14,877 bases of DNA from Chloroflexota bacterium (lineage in GTDB: Bacteria > Chloroflexota > Dehalococcoidia > SM23-28-2 > RBG-16-64-32). The DNA is taken from NCBI GenBank assembly GCA_022565075.1, contig JADFKG010000035.1, positions 1 through 14,877 of the forward strand, written 5' to 3'. Every line of letters begins with the position of its first letter. Position 1 is the stretch's first letter. The position numbers and the translations under genes are program-made. Positions 1 to 8,441 of this stretch are shown in pieces. The notes below the pieces were generated by a model. It was given only the letters and a program-made list of their open reading frames with translations. It did no database searches and was not told the DNA's origin.

Positions 1-325
1 CGACGGTGCGGACGACGCCGCTGGCGGCCAACGCCTCGCCGATCTCGGCAAGCCGGTCATCGGGGACGGAGACCACGGCGAATCCGTCGACAAGCATCGG
101 CCTGTCAAGCGTGGCGCCGTAGGAGGTGAGGATGTTGGCCCAGCGGGCTTCCGGGATGTTGTCAGCGAACTGGACCGTCAGCTGGCCGGCCACCTGTTGC
201 GATTCCGGATGCGGAATGTAGACGCCGCGCTCGGCGCCTGGGCCGGGCCGAGAGACCACGAGCCAGGCCAGGACGACGCCAGCGATGATGATCGGGCGGA
301 GCAACTGGAGTTGATTCAGTCTCAT
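1..325 (-). CDS. Secreted/anchored protein, N-terminal part, subtilase-prodomain-like (truncated by window edge)
   Basis: The minus strand is open from ATG at 325 to the window edge, about 108 codons, so only the N-terminus is present. Residues 1-9 are short and polar, and residues 10-26 are hydrophobic (LRPIIIAGVVLAWLVV), fitting a signal peptide or membrane anchor. After it comes VAGQLTVQFADNIPEARW, then a stretch ending in DGFAVVSVPDDRLAEIGEAL. This pattern (G-Q-L-x-V-x-F, amphipathic helix, then a valine-rich strand with VPDD) resembles the fervidolysin/S8-type propeptide that chaperones secreted subtilisin-like proteases. The catalytic domain would lie outside the window, so a protease function is inference from the prodomain-like segment only. 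No strong Shine-Dalgarno precedes the ATG. It is divergent from the hydrolase at 493. Confidence 0.6.
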   Translation of the reverse strand, partial: MRLNQLQLLRPIIIAGVVLAWLVVSRPGPGAERGVYIPHPESQQVAGQLTVQFADNIPEARWANILTSYGATLDRPMLVDGFAVVSVPDDRLAEIGEALAASGVVRTV

Positions 326-390
326 GATCGGACGTTGTGGACCTCTTCTGCCGCCACCCCCTCCGGCTGCAGATACGTTACCTCAGGGAG

Positions 391-396
391 ATTGTA
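391..396 (-). promoter_or_regulatory. Possible -10 box for the truncated minus-strand gene
   Basis: Read on the minus strand the hexamer is TACAAT (5 of 6 to TATAAT). A weak -35-like TTTTCC lies 17 bp upstream of it. It would give a leader of about 58 nt before the ATG at 325. The evidence is weak because the -35 is poor. The 167-bp gap between the two divergent genes (326-492) holds nothing else recognisable apart from the plus-strand promoter at 446-454. Confidence 0.3.
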
Positions 397-445
397 TTCG
401 CTGATCCGGCGGCGGAAAAGGCTGGGCGTCACCTGCGTCGCTGCG

Positions 446-454
446 TGATACGAT
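446..454 (+). promoter_or_regulatory. Extended -10 promoter of the dienelactone hydrolase gene
   Basis: The word TGATACGAT (TGn extension followed by the -10 TACGAT) lies 38 bp before the GTG start at 493. No good -35 is seen, which is usual for extended -10 promoters. Transcription would start near 461 and leave a leader of about 32 nt containing AAGGAG at 476-481. The identical 9-mer is found in the tRNA-Ala promoter at 9764-9772. Confidence 0.55.
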
Positions 455-492
455 TGTCGCCTAGTCCATCCCAACGAAGGAGCGCCTCTGAC

Positions 493-1182
493 GTGGCTGA
501 GATTACTACCGACATGCTCGACTACGCGACCAACGGCTCGAACGCGAGCGGGTTCCTGGCCCGGCCGCCGGGAGAGGGCCCGTTCCCGGCCGTGGTCGTG
601 ATCCAGGAATGGTGGGGCCTGAACGCCCACATCAAAGACATCGCGGGGCGCTTCGCGAAGGAAGGCTTCGTGGCGTTCGCGCCTGACCTCTACCACGGCG
701 AGGTGACGTCGGAGCCGGACGAGGCGCAGAAGCTGATGATGCAGACGGACATGCCCCGCGCCAGCCAGGAGCTGGTGAAGGCCACCGAGTATCTCTCCCA
801 AAAGCCGTACGTCATCGCCGGCGGCATTGGCTCCACCGGGTTCTGCATGGGCGGCGGCCTGGCGTTGACGCTTGCCACCGACACGCCCCTGATCAAGGCC
901 GCGGCACCGTTCTACGGAGTGAACCCGCAGCCGATCGACAAGCTACAGAACCTCCAGGGACCGGTGCTGGCGATCTACGCGGAGCACGACGACTGGGCGA
1001 GCGCGGCCGTACGAGAAGCGCTGCAGTCGGCGATGGAGCGGTTTGGCAAGCAGTTGGAGGTGCAGGTCTACCCGGGCACGGAGCACGCCTTCTTTAACGA
1101 CACACGACGCGAGGTCTATCGAGAGGCCGCCGCCAACGATGCCTGGAAGCGCGTTCTCGCGCTCTTCCGAGCGGAACTATAG
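493..1182 (+). CDS. Dienelactone hydrolase family protein (alpha/beta hydrolase)
   Basis: Predicted cytosolic alpha/beta hydrolase of 229 residues, close to the usual length for the family. The classical member hydrolyses dienelactone to maleylacetate in chlorocatechol breakdown, but most genomic homologues have unknown substrates, so the substrate here is open. The nucleophile elbow is GFCMGG with Cys118. The acid is Asp166 or Asp167 in AEHDDW, and the base is His198 in GTEHAFF. The VVVIQEWWGLN segment (residues 34-44) carries the Glu39 equivalent that tunes the Cys thiol in characterised DLHs. I chose GTG at 493 because AAGGAG sits 11 nt upstream and the homology begins directly after it. 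The frame stays open back to 337, but that part lies on the promoter region and looks non-coding. It stands alone, ahead of gatB. Confidence 0.9.
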   Translation: MAEITTDMLDYATNGSNASGFLARPPGEGPFPAVVVIQEWWGLNAHIKDIAGRFAKEGFVAFAPDLYHGEVTSEPDEAQKLMMQTDMPRASQELVKATEYLSQKPYVIAGGIGSTGFCMGGGLALTLATDTPLIKAAAPFYGVNPQPIDKLQNLQGPVLAIYAEHDDWASAAVREALQSAMERFGKQLEVQVYPGTEHAFFNDTRREVYREAAANDAWKRVLALFRAEL

Positions 1183-1212
1183 GGCGATTCCACATATTCT
1201 CAGTCGGAGTGA

Positions 1213-1241
1213 TTCAGGTCGTGCCCTGCTCCTGATAGACT
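1213..1241 (+). promoter_or_regulatory. Promoter of gatB
   Basis: A -35-like TTCAGG (1213-1218) is separated by exactly 17 bp from TAGACT (1236-1241). The -10 is preceded by TGA, giving an extended -10 (TGATAGACT). Predicted initiation near 1248 leaves only about 6 nt before the gatB ATG at 1254, and no Shine-Dalgarno is present in that space. The rest of the 1183-1253 gap shows no terminator for the upstream gene. Confidence 0.55.
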
Positions 1242-1253
1242 TGGCGTGATCAC

Positions 1254-2723
<1,470 letters not shown>

Positions 2724-2739
2724 TCTTATGACGTTCGGC

Positions 2740-2753
2740 TACGTTAGTAGTAT
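2740..2753 (+). promoter_or_regulatory. Candidate yvcK promoter (-10 boxes adjoining the start codon)
   Basis: The 36-bp gatB-yvcK gap contains two overlapping -10 candidates, TACGTT (2740-2745) and TAGTAT (2748-2753). Transcripts would begin about 8 nt or 0 nt before the ATG at 2760. The -35 regions are poor. No Shine-Dalgarno is visible in the gap, so either a leaderless mRNA or read-through from gatB is possible. Confidence 0.4.
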
Positions 2754-2759
2754 TGGACT

Positions 2760-4139
2760 ATGACACAAATCGTATCTGCGTGGCGCCGTTTCTTTCAGTT
2801 CGACTTCCTGAAGTGGTTCTACCCGGGCATGCACATCAAGCGCTGGCTGGCGCTGACTCTCGTCGGCGTTGCGATGATGACGTTCGGGTTGAGCTACATC
2901 GTGCGCGAAGCGTATCTAACCGGCTTCACGCTGCCGGACTTCATGTACTACGTCACCGGTCAGTTCATCCCGCGCTACATCCGTGGCGTGGCGTTCATGA
3001 CGACGGCGATGGGGCTCATCGTCTTCTCGATCTGGAAGCTAAACGACTCACTAATCTCTGTCCTGGTGCCGAACCGTACGCGTACGGAGAGTCTGGTGAA
3101 TACGATCTACACGCAGCGTTTCCTGCGCCGCGGACCGAAGATCGTGGCCATCGGTGGCGGCACGGGTCTGGCGACGCTCCTGCGCGGCCTGAAGGAGTAC
3201 ACCGGCAACCTGACCGCGATCGTCACCGTCGCTGACGACGGTGGCTCCTCCGGCGTTCTGCGCCGGGAGCTGGGCGTGCCGCCACCGGGCGACGTGCGCA
3301 ACTGCATCGTTGCCCTGGCGGATGCCGAGCCTCTGGTCCGTCGCCTCTTCCAGTACCGCTTCTCGGAGGGGTCCGGCCTCGCTGGCCACTCGTTCGGGAA
3401 CCTGTTCATCGTGGCGATGTCGGGCGTCGTCGGCAACTTTGAGGACGCGATCCGGCAGACGAGCCGCGTGCTCGCGGTGCGCGGCCAGATCATCCCCTCG
3501 ACGCTGGCGAACGTAACGCTCTGTGCGCGCACGGAGGACATGCGCACGATCGAAGGCGAGTCGCAGATCGTGCCTTCCACTACCAACGGTGACGGCCCGC
3601 CGGACCGCATTAGCGAGATATACCTTTTGCCGGAGAACGCGCCGGCCCACCCGGACGCGGTGCGGGCGATCCTTGAGGCAGACTTGATCGTCCTCGGTCC
3701 GGGCAGCCTGTACACGAGCGTTCTGCCGAACCTGCTTGTAGAGGGCATCCGCCGCAGTGTGATCGCCTCGTCAGCGCCCAAGACCTATATCTGCAACGTC
3801 GCCACTCAGTACGGTGAGACCGACGGCTTCAGCGTCGGAGCACACCTGTTGACGCTCGAGGAGAAGCTGGGCAAGAACGTCATTAGTTCGGTCCTGGTCA
3901 ACGACAACCTCGCGGACGTCATTCCGAAGGCGCCGCGTTCGCATCCGGTTAGTCTGGACGGTGAACCGAACAATCGGATACGATTGATTACGGCGGATGT
4001 GGTCAGCGAGGAGAACCGCTATCATCACGACTCCACGAAGCTGGCGCAGGCCGTAATGCGTATCTACTACGACCGGGATCAGGTTGCGCCGCTAGCGGTG
4101 GAGCGAGAAGAGGACCTGGTCGGCGCTCTGGACAGCTAA
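2760..4139 (+). CDS. yvcK: YvcK family protein (CofD-like fold) with N-terminal membrane extension
   Basis: YvcK-type proteins bind UDP-sugars and are needed for growth on gluconeogenic carbon and for proper cell-wall synthesis in Bacillus and mycobacteria. The core of this 459-residue protein starts near residue 127: IGGGTGL (131-137), VADDGGSSG (157-165), PPPGDVRN (174-181) and GHSFGN (209-214). These are the nucleotide-binding motifs of the CofD/YvcK fold. Unlike the soluble YvcK of about 320 residues in Bacillus, about 120 residues precede the core. They include two hydrophobic segments (about 29-48 and 74-93), so the enzyme is predicted to be membrane-tethered with the core in the cytosol. 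Only one base separates its stop from secG, indicating one transcript. Confidence 0.93.
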   Translation: MTQIVSAWRRFFQFDFLKWFYPGMHIKRWLALTLVGVAMMTFGLSYIVREAYLTGFTLPDFMYYVTGQFIPRYIRGVAFMTTAMGLIVFSIWKLNDSLISVLVPNRTRTESLVNTIYTQRFLRRGPKIVAIGGGTGLATLLRGLKEYTGNLTAIVTVADDGGSSGVLRRELGVPPPGDVRNCIVALADAEPLVRRLFQYRFSEGSGLAGHSFGNLFIVAMSGVVGNFEDAIRQTSRVLAVRGQIIPSTLANVTLCARTEDMRTIEGESQIVPSTTNGDGPPDRISEIYLLPENAPAHPDAVRAILEADLIVLGPGSLYTSVLPNLLVEGIRRSVIASSAPKTYICNVATQYGETDGFSVGAHLLTLEEKLGKNVISSVLVNDNLADVIPKAPRSHPVSLDGEPNNRIRLITADVVSEENRYHHDSTKLAQAVMRIYYDRDQVAPLAVEREEDLVGALDS

Positions 4140-4140
4140 A

Positions 4141-4359
4141 ATGCAACTCGAAGACTGGCTCTCAATTGCGGCGATCCTTGTATCGATAGCGCTCGTGTCC
4201 ATTATCCTCTTGCAGGTCAAGGGAGAGGGCGTCGGCGGCTTGCAGAGCGGCTCGTTTGTCCGCACCCGCCGTGGGCTTGAGAAGAACCTTTTCCAGCTAA
4301 CGATCGCGATGAGCGGCCTCTGGCTCCTCATCGCTGCACTCGCCGTCTACATCCGCTAA
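4141..4359 (+). CDS. secG: Preprotein translocase subunit SecG
   Basis: This is a small two-helix membrane subunit of the SecYEG channel that assists protein export. At 72 residues it has the normal length. The first hydrophobic helix (about 7-25) is followed by the family-typical LLQVKGEG and a glycine-rich loop (GVGGLQSGS). Then comes RTRRGLEKNLFQLT and the second helix (about 51-70). It begins one base after the yvcK stop, so it is probably translationally coupled to yvcK. It is followed after 23 nt by an exported solute-binding protein. Confidence 0.95.
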   Translation: MQLEDWLSIAAILVSIALVSIILLQVKGEGVGGLQSGSFVRTRRGLEKNLFQLTIAMSGLWLLIAALAVYIR

Positions 4360-4382
4360 GCGCCATTCGTCCGTTCCCACTG

Positions 4383-6056
4383 ATGATGAGTTCGCCGCTT
4401 CCCGGAACGTCCTCTGCCCACCACCGTCACCGCTGGCCGCTTGTCGCCGGCTCTGTTGGGGTCGTCGCGCTCCTCGTCGTCCTCGTCTTCGCCTTCCTCG
4501 ATCCGTTCGGCGGCTCAGGCAAGGAGCCGCCGGTGCGCTACGTCGAAGGTGTCGTCGGCGCAAACTCAAAGGTGAACCCGCTGTTCGTCTACCAGAACGA
4601 GGTCGACCGCGACATCGCCACACTCGTGTTCTCCGGGCTCACCCGGCTGAGCGGAGACGGGACGCCCGAACCGGCGCTTGCGGAGAGCTGGGACGTTTCT
4701 TCTGACGGCAAAACGTATACGTTCCACCTGCGGCCGGGCGTCAACTGGCATACCGGCATCCAGTTCACGGCGGACGACGTCGTCTTCACCTACGACATGC
4801 TCGGCGACCCGCTTCTGCAGGGCGACCCGGATCAGGCGCAGCTCTGGCAGTCGATCGACTGCAGCGCGGGCGACGCGCGGACGGTTACGTGTGAGCTGCC
4901 GGAGCCGTTCGCGCCGTTTTTAACGTATGCCAGCACCGGTATCTTGCCCAGGCACATCCTTGAGGCCGTGACCGCGCCCAACATGCTCGACGACCCGTTC
5001 AACCTTGCACCCGTCGGCACCGGACCCTACCGACTAACGCGGATGGACGCAGCGCACGCGCTGCTCGTGGCGAACGAGGACTACTATCTGGGCGCGCCGG
5101 CGATCGAGGAGATCGAGATACGGTTCTTTCCCACAGTCTCATCGGCAGCGGCGGGAATCGTTCGCGGCGAGATAGACGGCCTGCTCGTAGACCTCACGAT
5201 CGACCCGCAGGACTTCCTCACGCTCGAAGATGTCGAGGGCGTGGAGGAGTACGCGTTCAGCCGCAGCGCTTACACGAGCCTCTACCTGAACAACCACGAG
5301 ACGCCGCTCAACGACCACTTCGTCCGCAAGGCGATAGCCCACGCCGTCGACGTTGAGGCGATCATCTCTGAGCTGCTCGGTGGCCGCGGTCTTGCGGCGG
5401 ACACACCGATCGCGCCCGGCACCTGGGCATACTCCGAGGTGAACGCGCCGCAACTCGAGGTGGCTCTGGCGCGCAACCTGCTGGACGCTGGCGGCTGGGA
5501 GCTGCCGCCGGACGAGACGGTGCGGAGGCGAAACAACGTCGAGCTGCGCTTCTCGCTGATGACGGACCAGGACCCGCTGCGCGGCGCGATCGCCGACGCG
5601 ATCGCCGAGTACCTGCTGGAGGTGGGGATCGAGGCGGTGGTTGTGCGCGAGGCGTCGAACAGTCTCGTGACGGACTTTTTGATTCCGCGCGAGTACCAGG
5701 CGGCGGTCTTCGGCTGGGACCCCGGCGCCGACCCCGACCCCTATCCGGCGTGGCACAGCTCACAGGCGATTGGCGACGGCCGCAACCTGGCGGCTTACAC
5801 GAGCGATGAGGCGGACGCGATCATGGAGGCAGCGCGCCAGACGACCGCCCTGGAGGCCCGCCGCGATCTCTACGCACAGTTCCAGGAGCTGTTCGTACAG
5901 GACGTTCCGAGCGTGCCCCTGTACTACCCTGTCTACACCTACTTCGTATCGTCACGGGTCGATGGCATCGAGCCGGGCGTGCTGTTCACGCCGGCCTCGC
6001 GATTGGCGAACGTGCACGAGTGGACGGCTACGCGGATACCAGACCTCGGTGGTTAG
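4383..6056 (+). CDS. Family 5 (peptide/nickel-type) ABC transporter solute-binding protein, membrane-anchored
   Basis: This 557-residue extracytoplasmic binding protein belongs to the DppA/OppA/NikA superfamily (SBP_bac_5). The diagnostic block EPALAESWDVSSDGKTYTFH (96-115) is followed by LRPGVNWHTG and FTADDVVFTYD (128-138). Other typical parts are the GTGPYRL segment, a DHFVRKAIAHAVD helix, the late GWDPGADPDPY motif, and the closing helix before VPSVPLYYP. The N-terminus is MMSS...HHRHR followed by a hydrophobic run (19-39) with no lipobox cysteine. It is therefore tethered by an uncleaved helix or cleaved by signal peptidase I, rather than being a lipoprotein. No permease or ATPase gene is nearby. 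The ligand cannot be deduced. ATG 4383 or 4386 could be used, and neither has a Shine-Dalgarno. The stop overlaps the stop of the convergent lipoprotein gene. Confidence 0.92.
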   Translation: MMSSPLPGTSSAHHRHRWPLVAGSVGVVALLVVLVFAFLDPFGGSGKEPPVRYVEGVVGANSKVNPLFVYQNEVDRDIATLVFSGLTRLSGDGTPEPALAESWDVSSDGKTYTFHLRPGVNWHTGIQFTADDVVFTYDMLGDPLLQGDPDQAQLWQSIDCSAGDARTVTCELPEPFAPFLTYASTGILPRHILEAVTAPNMLDDPFNLAPVGTGPYRLTRMDAAHALLVANEDYYLGAPAIEEIEIRFFPTVSSAAAGIVRGEIDGLLVDLTIDPQDFLTLEDVEGVEEYAFSRSAYTSLYLNNHETPLNDHFVRKAIAHAVDVEAIISELLGGRGLAADTPIAPGTWAYSEVNAPQLEVALARNLLDAGGWELPPDETVRRRNNVELRFSLMTDQDPLRGAIADAIAEYLLEVGIEAVVVREASNSLVTDFLIPREYQAAVFGWDPGADPDPYPAWHSSQAIGDGRNLAAYTSDEADAIMEAARQTTALEARRDLYAQFQELFVQDVPSVPLYYPVYTYFVSSRVDGIEPGVLFTPASRLANVHEWTATRIPDLGG

Positions 6057-6649
6057 CGCGGCTCGATAATGATCGGGACCTGGACTACGCCGCGTGCCAT
6101 CCCTTCCCCGTCCACGTCCTGATAGACCCAGATGCAATACGGGGTCTCCTGGTCGACGTCGTCCAGCAGGATGTCGATCGCGAACGGCCGCGTGAACTCG
6201 GTGATCCCCAAACCTGGCGGTGGCACGCGGAACTCACGTGGCTGCGGTGGCACCTCGTTCATCTGAAGCACCTTCTGGTTCTGATCGACGATGGCGACGA
6301 AGACGACCTTGCCCTCTTCGCCGATGTTGGTGCTCCAGCCGCGGACGCGCACCGGGATCGTCGTCTTTTCCTCGGCCTCTGGAGTCTCGACCTGAAGCGC
6401 GGCGGGCGATGCTGGATCCGGGTTAGGCGAGCAGATCACCAGCGGTGTTGGCGACGGCGTTGGCGTGGGCGACGCCGTGCGGCTGGGAAGCGGCGTGGTT
6501 GTCGGGCCGGAGCCCGCGACGACGACGGCGACGGCACTGGGGTTAGGGCCACTCTCGTCGCCGTCGCCGCCACAGGCGAGCGAGAGGAGCATTAGAGTGC
6601 CGATAGCCGCCAGGAAAGTTACCGTTCGTGGCATCTGTGTGGTGGTCAT
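6053..6649 (-). CDS. Hypothetical lipoprotein with Pro/Thr-rich linker
   Basis: A 198-residue protein of unknown function. The N-terminus MTTTQMPRTVTFLAAIGTLM is a short charged part plus a hydrophobic core, ending in LLSLACGG. Cys26 is a likely lipidation site, although the residue at -3 is Ser rather than Leu, so the lipobox is slightly off consensus. A low-complexity linker rich in Pro, Thr and Ser (about 48-69) separates the anchor from a compact domain (about 92-198) of mainly beta character with VRVRGWSTNIGEEGKVVFVA. I do not recognise this domain; it could be an immunoglobulin-like fold. I chose ATG at 6649 because the frame upstream is non-coding and a promoter lies immediately before it. 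The frame remains open back to 7036 but overlaps fmt. ATG at 6634 is an alternative start. Confidence 0.8.
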   Translation of the reverse strand: MTTTQMPRTVTFLAAIGTLMLLSLACGGDGDESGPNPSAVAVVVAGSGPTTTPLPSRTASPTPTPSPTPLVICSPNPDPASPAALQVETPEAEEKTTIPVRVRGWSTNIGEEGKVVFVAIVDQNQKVLQMNEVPPQPREFRVPPPGLGITEFTRPFAIDILLDDVDQETPYCIWVYQDVDGEGMARGVVQVPIIIEPR

Positions 6650-6660
6650 CTCAGGCTTAT

Positions 6661-6688
6661 AACGTATCAGGACGCTCGCGGTTCCGAA
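6661..6688 (-). promoter_or_regulatory. Promoter of the lipoprotein gene
   Basis: On the minus strand TTCGGA (6688-6683) lies 16 bp before TACGTT (6666-6661). The -10 carries the TGA extension (TGATACGTT). Start near 6654 would leave about 5 nt before the ATG at 6649. An overlapping TATAAG (6661-6656) is a second -10 candidate. It is back to back with the fmt promoter in a 66-bp gap. Confidence 0.5.
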
Positions 6689-6705
6689 ACGGGGCATGCT
6701 AGAAT
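6677..6705 (+). promoter_or_regulatory. Promoter of fmt (extended -10)
   Basis: TAGAAT (6700-6705) is preceded by TGC (6697-6699), giving a good extended -10. The matching -35 position (6677-6682) is a poor CGCGGT. Transcription should begin near 6712, only about 4 nt before the GTG start at 6716, and no Shine-Dalgarno is possible in that space. Confidence 0.5.
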
Positions 6706-6715
6706 CGCCCGCGAC

Positions 6716-7678
6716 GTGGCCATTGTTTTCATCGGAACGCCCGCCTTCGCTGTACCAGCGCTGCAACGCGTCGTCGCCGCCGGCTACGAGGTCTCGGCGG
6801 TCTTCACGCAGCCGGACCGGCCCGCCGGGCGCGGCCGCATGAGCGCAGCGCCAGCGGTGAAGGCAGCGGCCGAAGAGCTGGGGCTGCCGGTGCATCAGCC
6901 GGCCTCGCTCAAGGATAGCGCCGTCGTCGAGCAGTTGCGCGCGCTCGCTCCCGAGCTGATCGTCGGCGTTGCCTACGGTCAGCTGATCGTGCCGCAGGTG
7001 CTGGCGATCCCGCCGCGGGGCGTCCTCAACGTGCACCCGTCGCTCTTGCCGCGCTGGCGTGGCGCCTCGCCCATCGCGGCGGCGATCATGGCCGGCGACG
7101 AGGAGACTGGGGTCACGATAATGCTGATGGACGAGGGCCTCGACTCGGGCGCGATCCTGTCGCAGACCGTGCGGGCTGTCTCAGATTCGGATACGGCCGG
7201 CTCGCTCACGGAGGCCCTTGCCGAGGAGGGCGCTGATCTGCTGGCTGACACGCTGCCGCGCTGGCTGGCCGGCGAGATCGACCCCCAGCAGCAGGATGAG
7301 TCCCGGGCGACGGTCTGCCGGCGGCTGCGCAAGGCCGACGGGCTGATCGACTGGACACAGACGGCGACCGAAGTCTGGCGACAAGTGCGCGCGTACAACC
7401 CGTGGCCGGGCGCTCACTCGCCCCTCGACGGCGCGGCGATGAGCTTCTGGCGCGCCTGGCCGCTTGATACGGAGTCGGGCGAACCACCGGGCACGGTGTT
7501 GGCGTCGCCGGACGGTCTGCCTGCGGGGGCGGAAGGAGCAGCCTTTGCGGTGCAGACCGGGCATGGCGCGCTCGCCGTGCTGGAGGCGCAGCGTGCCGGC
7601 AGGCGTTCCCTGGGGAGCGCGGAGCTGCTGCGCGGCATGCCGGCTCTCATTGGGCGGCGGTTCTCGGTCTCGGAGTAA
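6716..7678 (+). CDS. fmt: Methionyl-tRNA formyltransferase
   Basis: Transfers a formyl group from 10-formyl-tetrahydrofolate to Met-tRNA(fMet), enabling bacterial translation initiation. The 320-residue length is standard. The N-terminal Rossmann-type formyltransferase domain opens with IVFIGTPAFAVPAL (3-16). The catalytic triad equivalents are Asn105 and His107 in LNVHPSLLPRWRG and Asp143 in GLDSGAIL, one residue off the E. coli numbering N106/H108/D144. The C-terminal OB-like tRNA-binding domain begins near RRLRKADGLIDW. The GTG start is supported because the homology begins directly at residue 2 and an extended -10 lies 11 bp upstream. The def and priA genes, frequent fmt neighbours elsewhere, are absent. 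It ends next to the rplY terminator on the other strand. Confidence 0.96.
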   Translation: MAIVFIGTPAFAVPALQRVVAAGYEVSAVFTQPDRPAGRGRMSAAPAVKAAAEELGLPVHQPASLKDSAVVEQLRALAPELIVGVAYGQLIVPQVLAIPPRGVLNVHPSLLPRWRGASPIAAAIMAGDEETGVTIMLMDEGLDSGAILSQTVRAVSDSDTAGSLTEALAEEGADLLADTLPRWLAGEIDPQQQDESRATVCRRLRKADGLIDWTQTATEVWRQVRAYNPWPGAHSPLDGAAMSFWRAWPLDTESGEPPGTVLASPDGLPAGAEGAAFAVQTGHGALAVLEAQRAGRRSLGSAELLRGMPALIGRRFSVSE

Positions 7679-7679
7679 G

Positions 7680-7704
7680 AAAAAAGAGGAGGCGTGAAGC
7701 CTCC
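7680..7704 (-). terminator. Intrinsic terminator of rplY
   Basis: Read on the minus strand, GGAGGC and GCCTCC form a perfect 6-bp stem with a 5-nt loop (7704-7688), then TC and six Ts (7685-7680). It lies 28 bp past the rplY stop. The T run exists only on the minus strand, so it serves rplY. fmt, which ends two bases before the run, has no T tract of its own here. Confidence 0.75.
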
Positions 7705-7731
7705 CCGGCAGTTGAATCCGCGTCTTGAGGG

Positions 7732-8421
7732 CTATCCCTTCTTTCCGCGCTCGCCTTCGCCCTCTTCGCCTTCGGCCTTCTCGCCCTCTTCGCCCTCGAC
7801 CTCTTCGCCTTCTTCACCCTCTTCGCCTTCTGCGGCCTCATCCTCCTCGGCGCGCTCGGCGGCCGGGATGTCGATGCGGGCTACGACGGTTTCGGGATCG
7901 GTGAGAACGTCGACGCCCTCTGGCGCGGAGAGATCGGACACGTGAAGCGACTGGCCAAGCTCTGTCAGGATGCTGATGTCAGCGGTGAGAGATTCCGGAA
8001 TGTTCGTCGGCAGCGCCTCCACCTGGACGGACGTTAGTGCGTGCGTGATGATTCCGCCGTGCGCGTCCACGGCGGGCGCGACGCCAGTGATGTGGACAGT
8101 CACCTCGAGGCGCACCTTATGGTCGAGCGAGACCTGGAGGAAGTCGACGTGCAGGATCTGGTCGGTGACGGGATTGCGCTGAATGGCGCGGATAAACGTT
8201 GGGCGTTCCTCGCCGTCGACCTGCAGGTGGATCATCTCGTTGCGGGAGTGCCCGCGCAGGAACTGGCGGAACTGCTCGGTCGAGAGCTGTATGGCGACAG
8301 AGTCGATCTGGTTGCCGTAGATGTTCGCCGGCGTCAGGCCCTCACGGCGGAGGCGGCTCACCTTCTTGCCGAGCACGTCTCGCCGGGAGACTTCGAGTGA
8401 GGTCTTTTCTTCCGTGGTCAT
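7732..8421 (-). CDS. rplY: Large ribosomal subunit protein bL25, CTC-type
   Basis: L25 binds 5S rRNA in the 50S central protuberance. The long CTC (general stress protein) form, as here, adds a C-terminal beta domain. In 229 residues the 5S-binding domain covers about 8-95 (SRLRREGLTPANIYG, then QRNPVTDQILHVDFLQV). The CTC domain covers about 97-187 (VTVHITGVAPAVDAHGGI, LTADIS, VVARIDIP), and an acidic tail follows. I chose ATG at 8421 because the family homology begins directly after it. The frame extends to 8478, but a promoter occupies that part. There is only a weak GGA-type ribosome site. It is the last gene of the minus-strand pair and has its own promoter and terminator. Confidence 0.95.
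   Translation of the reverse strand: MTTEEKTSLEVSRRDVLGKKVSRLRREGLTPANIYGNQIDSVAIQLSTEQFRQFLRGHSRNEMIHLQVDGEERPTFIRAIQRNPVTDQILHVDFLQVSLDHKVRLEVTVHITGVAPAVDAHGGIITHALTSVQVEALPTNIPESLTADISILTELGQSLHVSDLSAPEGVDVLTDPETVVARIDIPAAERAEEDEAAEGEEGEEGEEVEGEEGEKAEGEEGEGERGKKG
7735..7851 (-). repeat. Low-complexity Glu/Gly tail of L25 (degenerate EEGE repeats)
   Basis: Residues 191-229 of L25 contain 19 Glu and 10 Gly in 39 positions, built from EEGE-like units, and end in basic RGKKG. At DNA level this is a purine-rich minus-strand repeat of GAAGAGGGC-like units, prone to slippage. Such acidic tails are common in CTC proteins, but their role is unknown. Confidence 0.85.
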
Positions 8422-8441
8422 ATAAGTGTTTCCGTGAGGAT

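Noticed and set aside
337..492. N-terminal extension of the dienelactone hydrolase frame to ATG 337
   Set aside because: The promoter word TGATACGAT and the AAGGAG site lie inside it, and family homology begins after GTG 493.
6650..7036. Upstream extension of the lipoprotein frame on the minus strand
   Set aside because: It overlaps fmt and its promoter. A signal sequence with lipidation cysteine starts properly from 6649.
7741..7860. Tandem repeat that could be taken for a CRISPR or minisatellite
   Set aside because: It lies in frame within rplY and encodes the Glu/Gly tail; units are short and without spacers.
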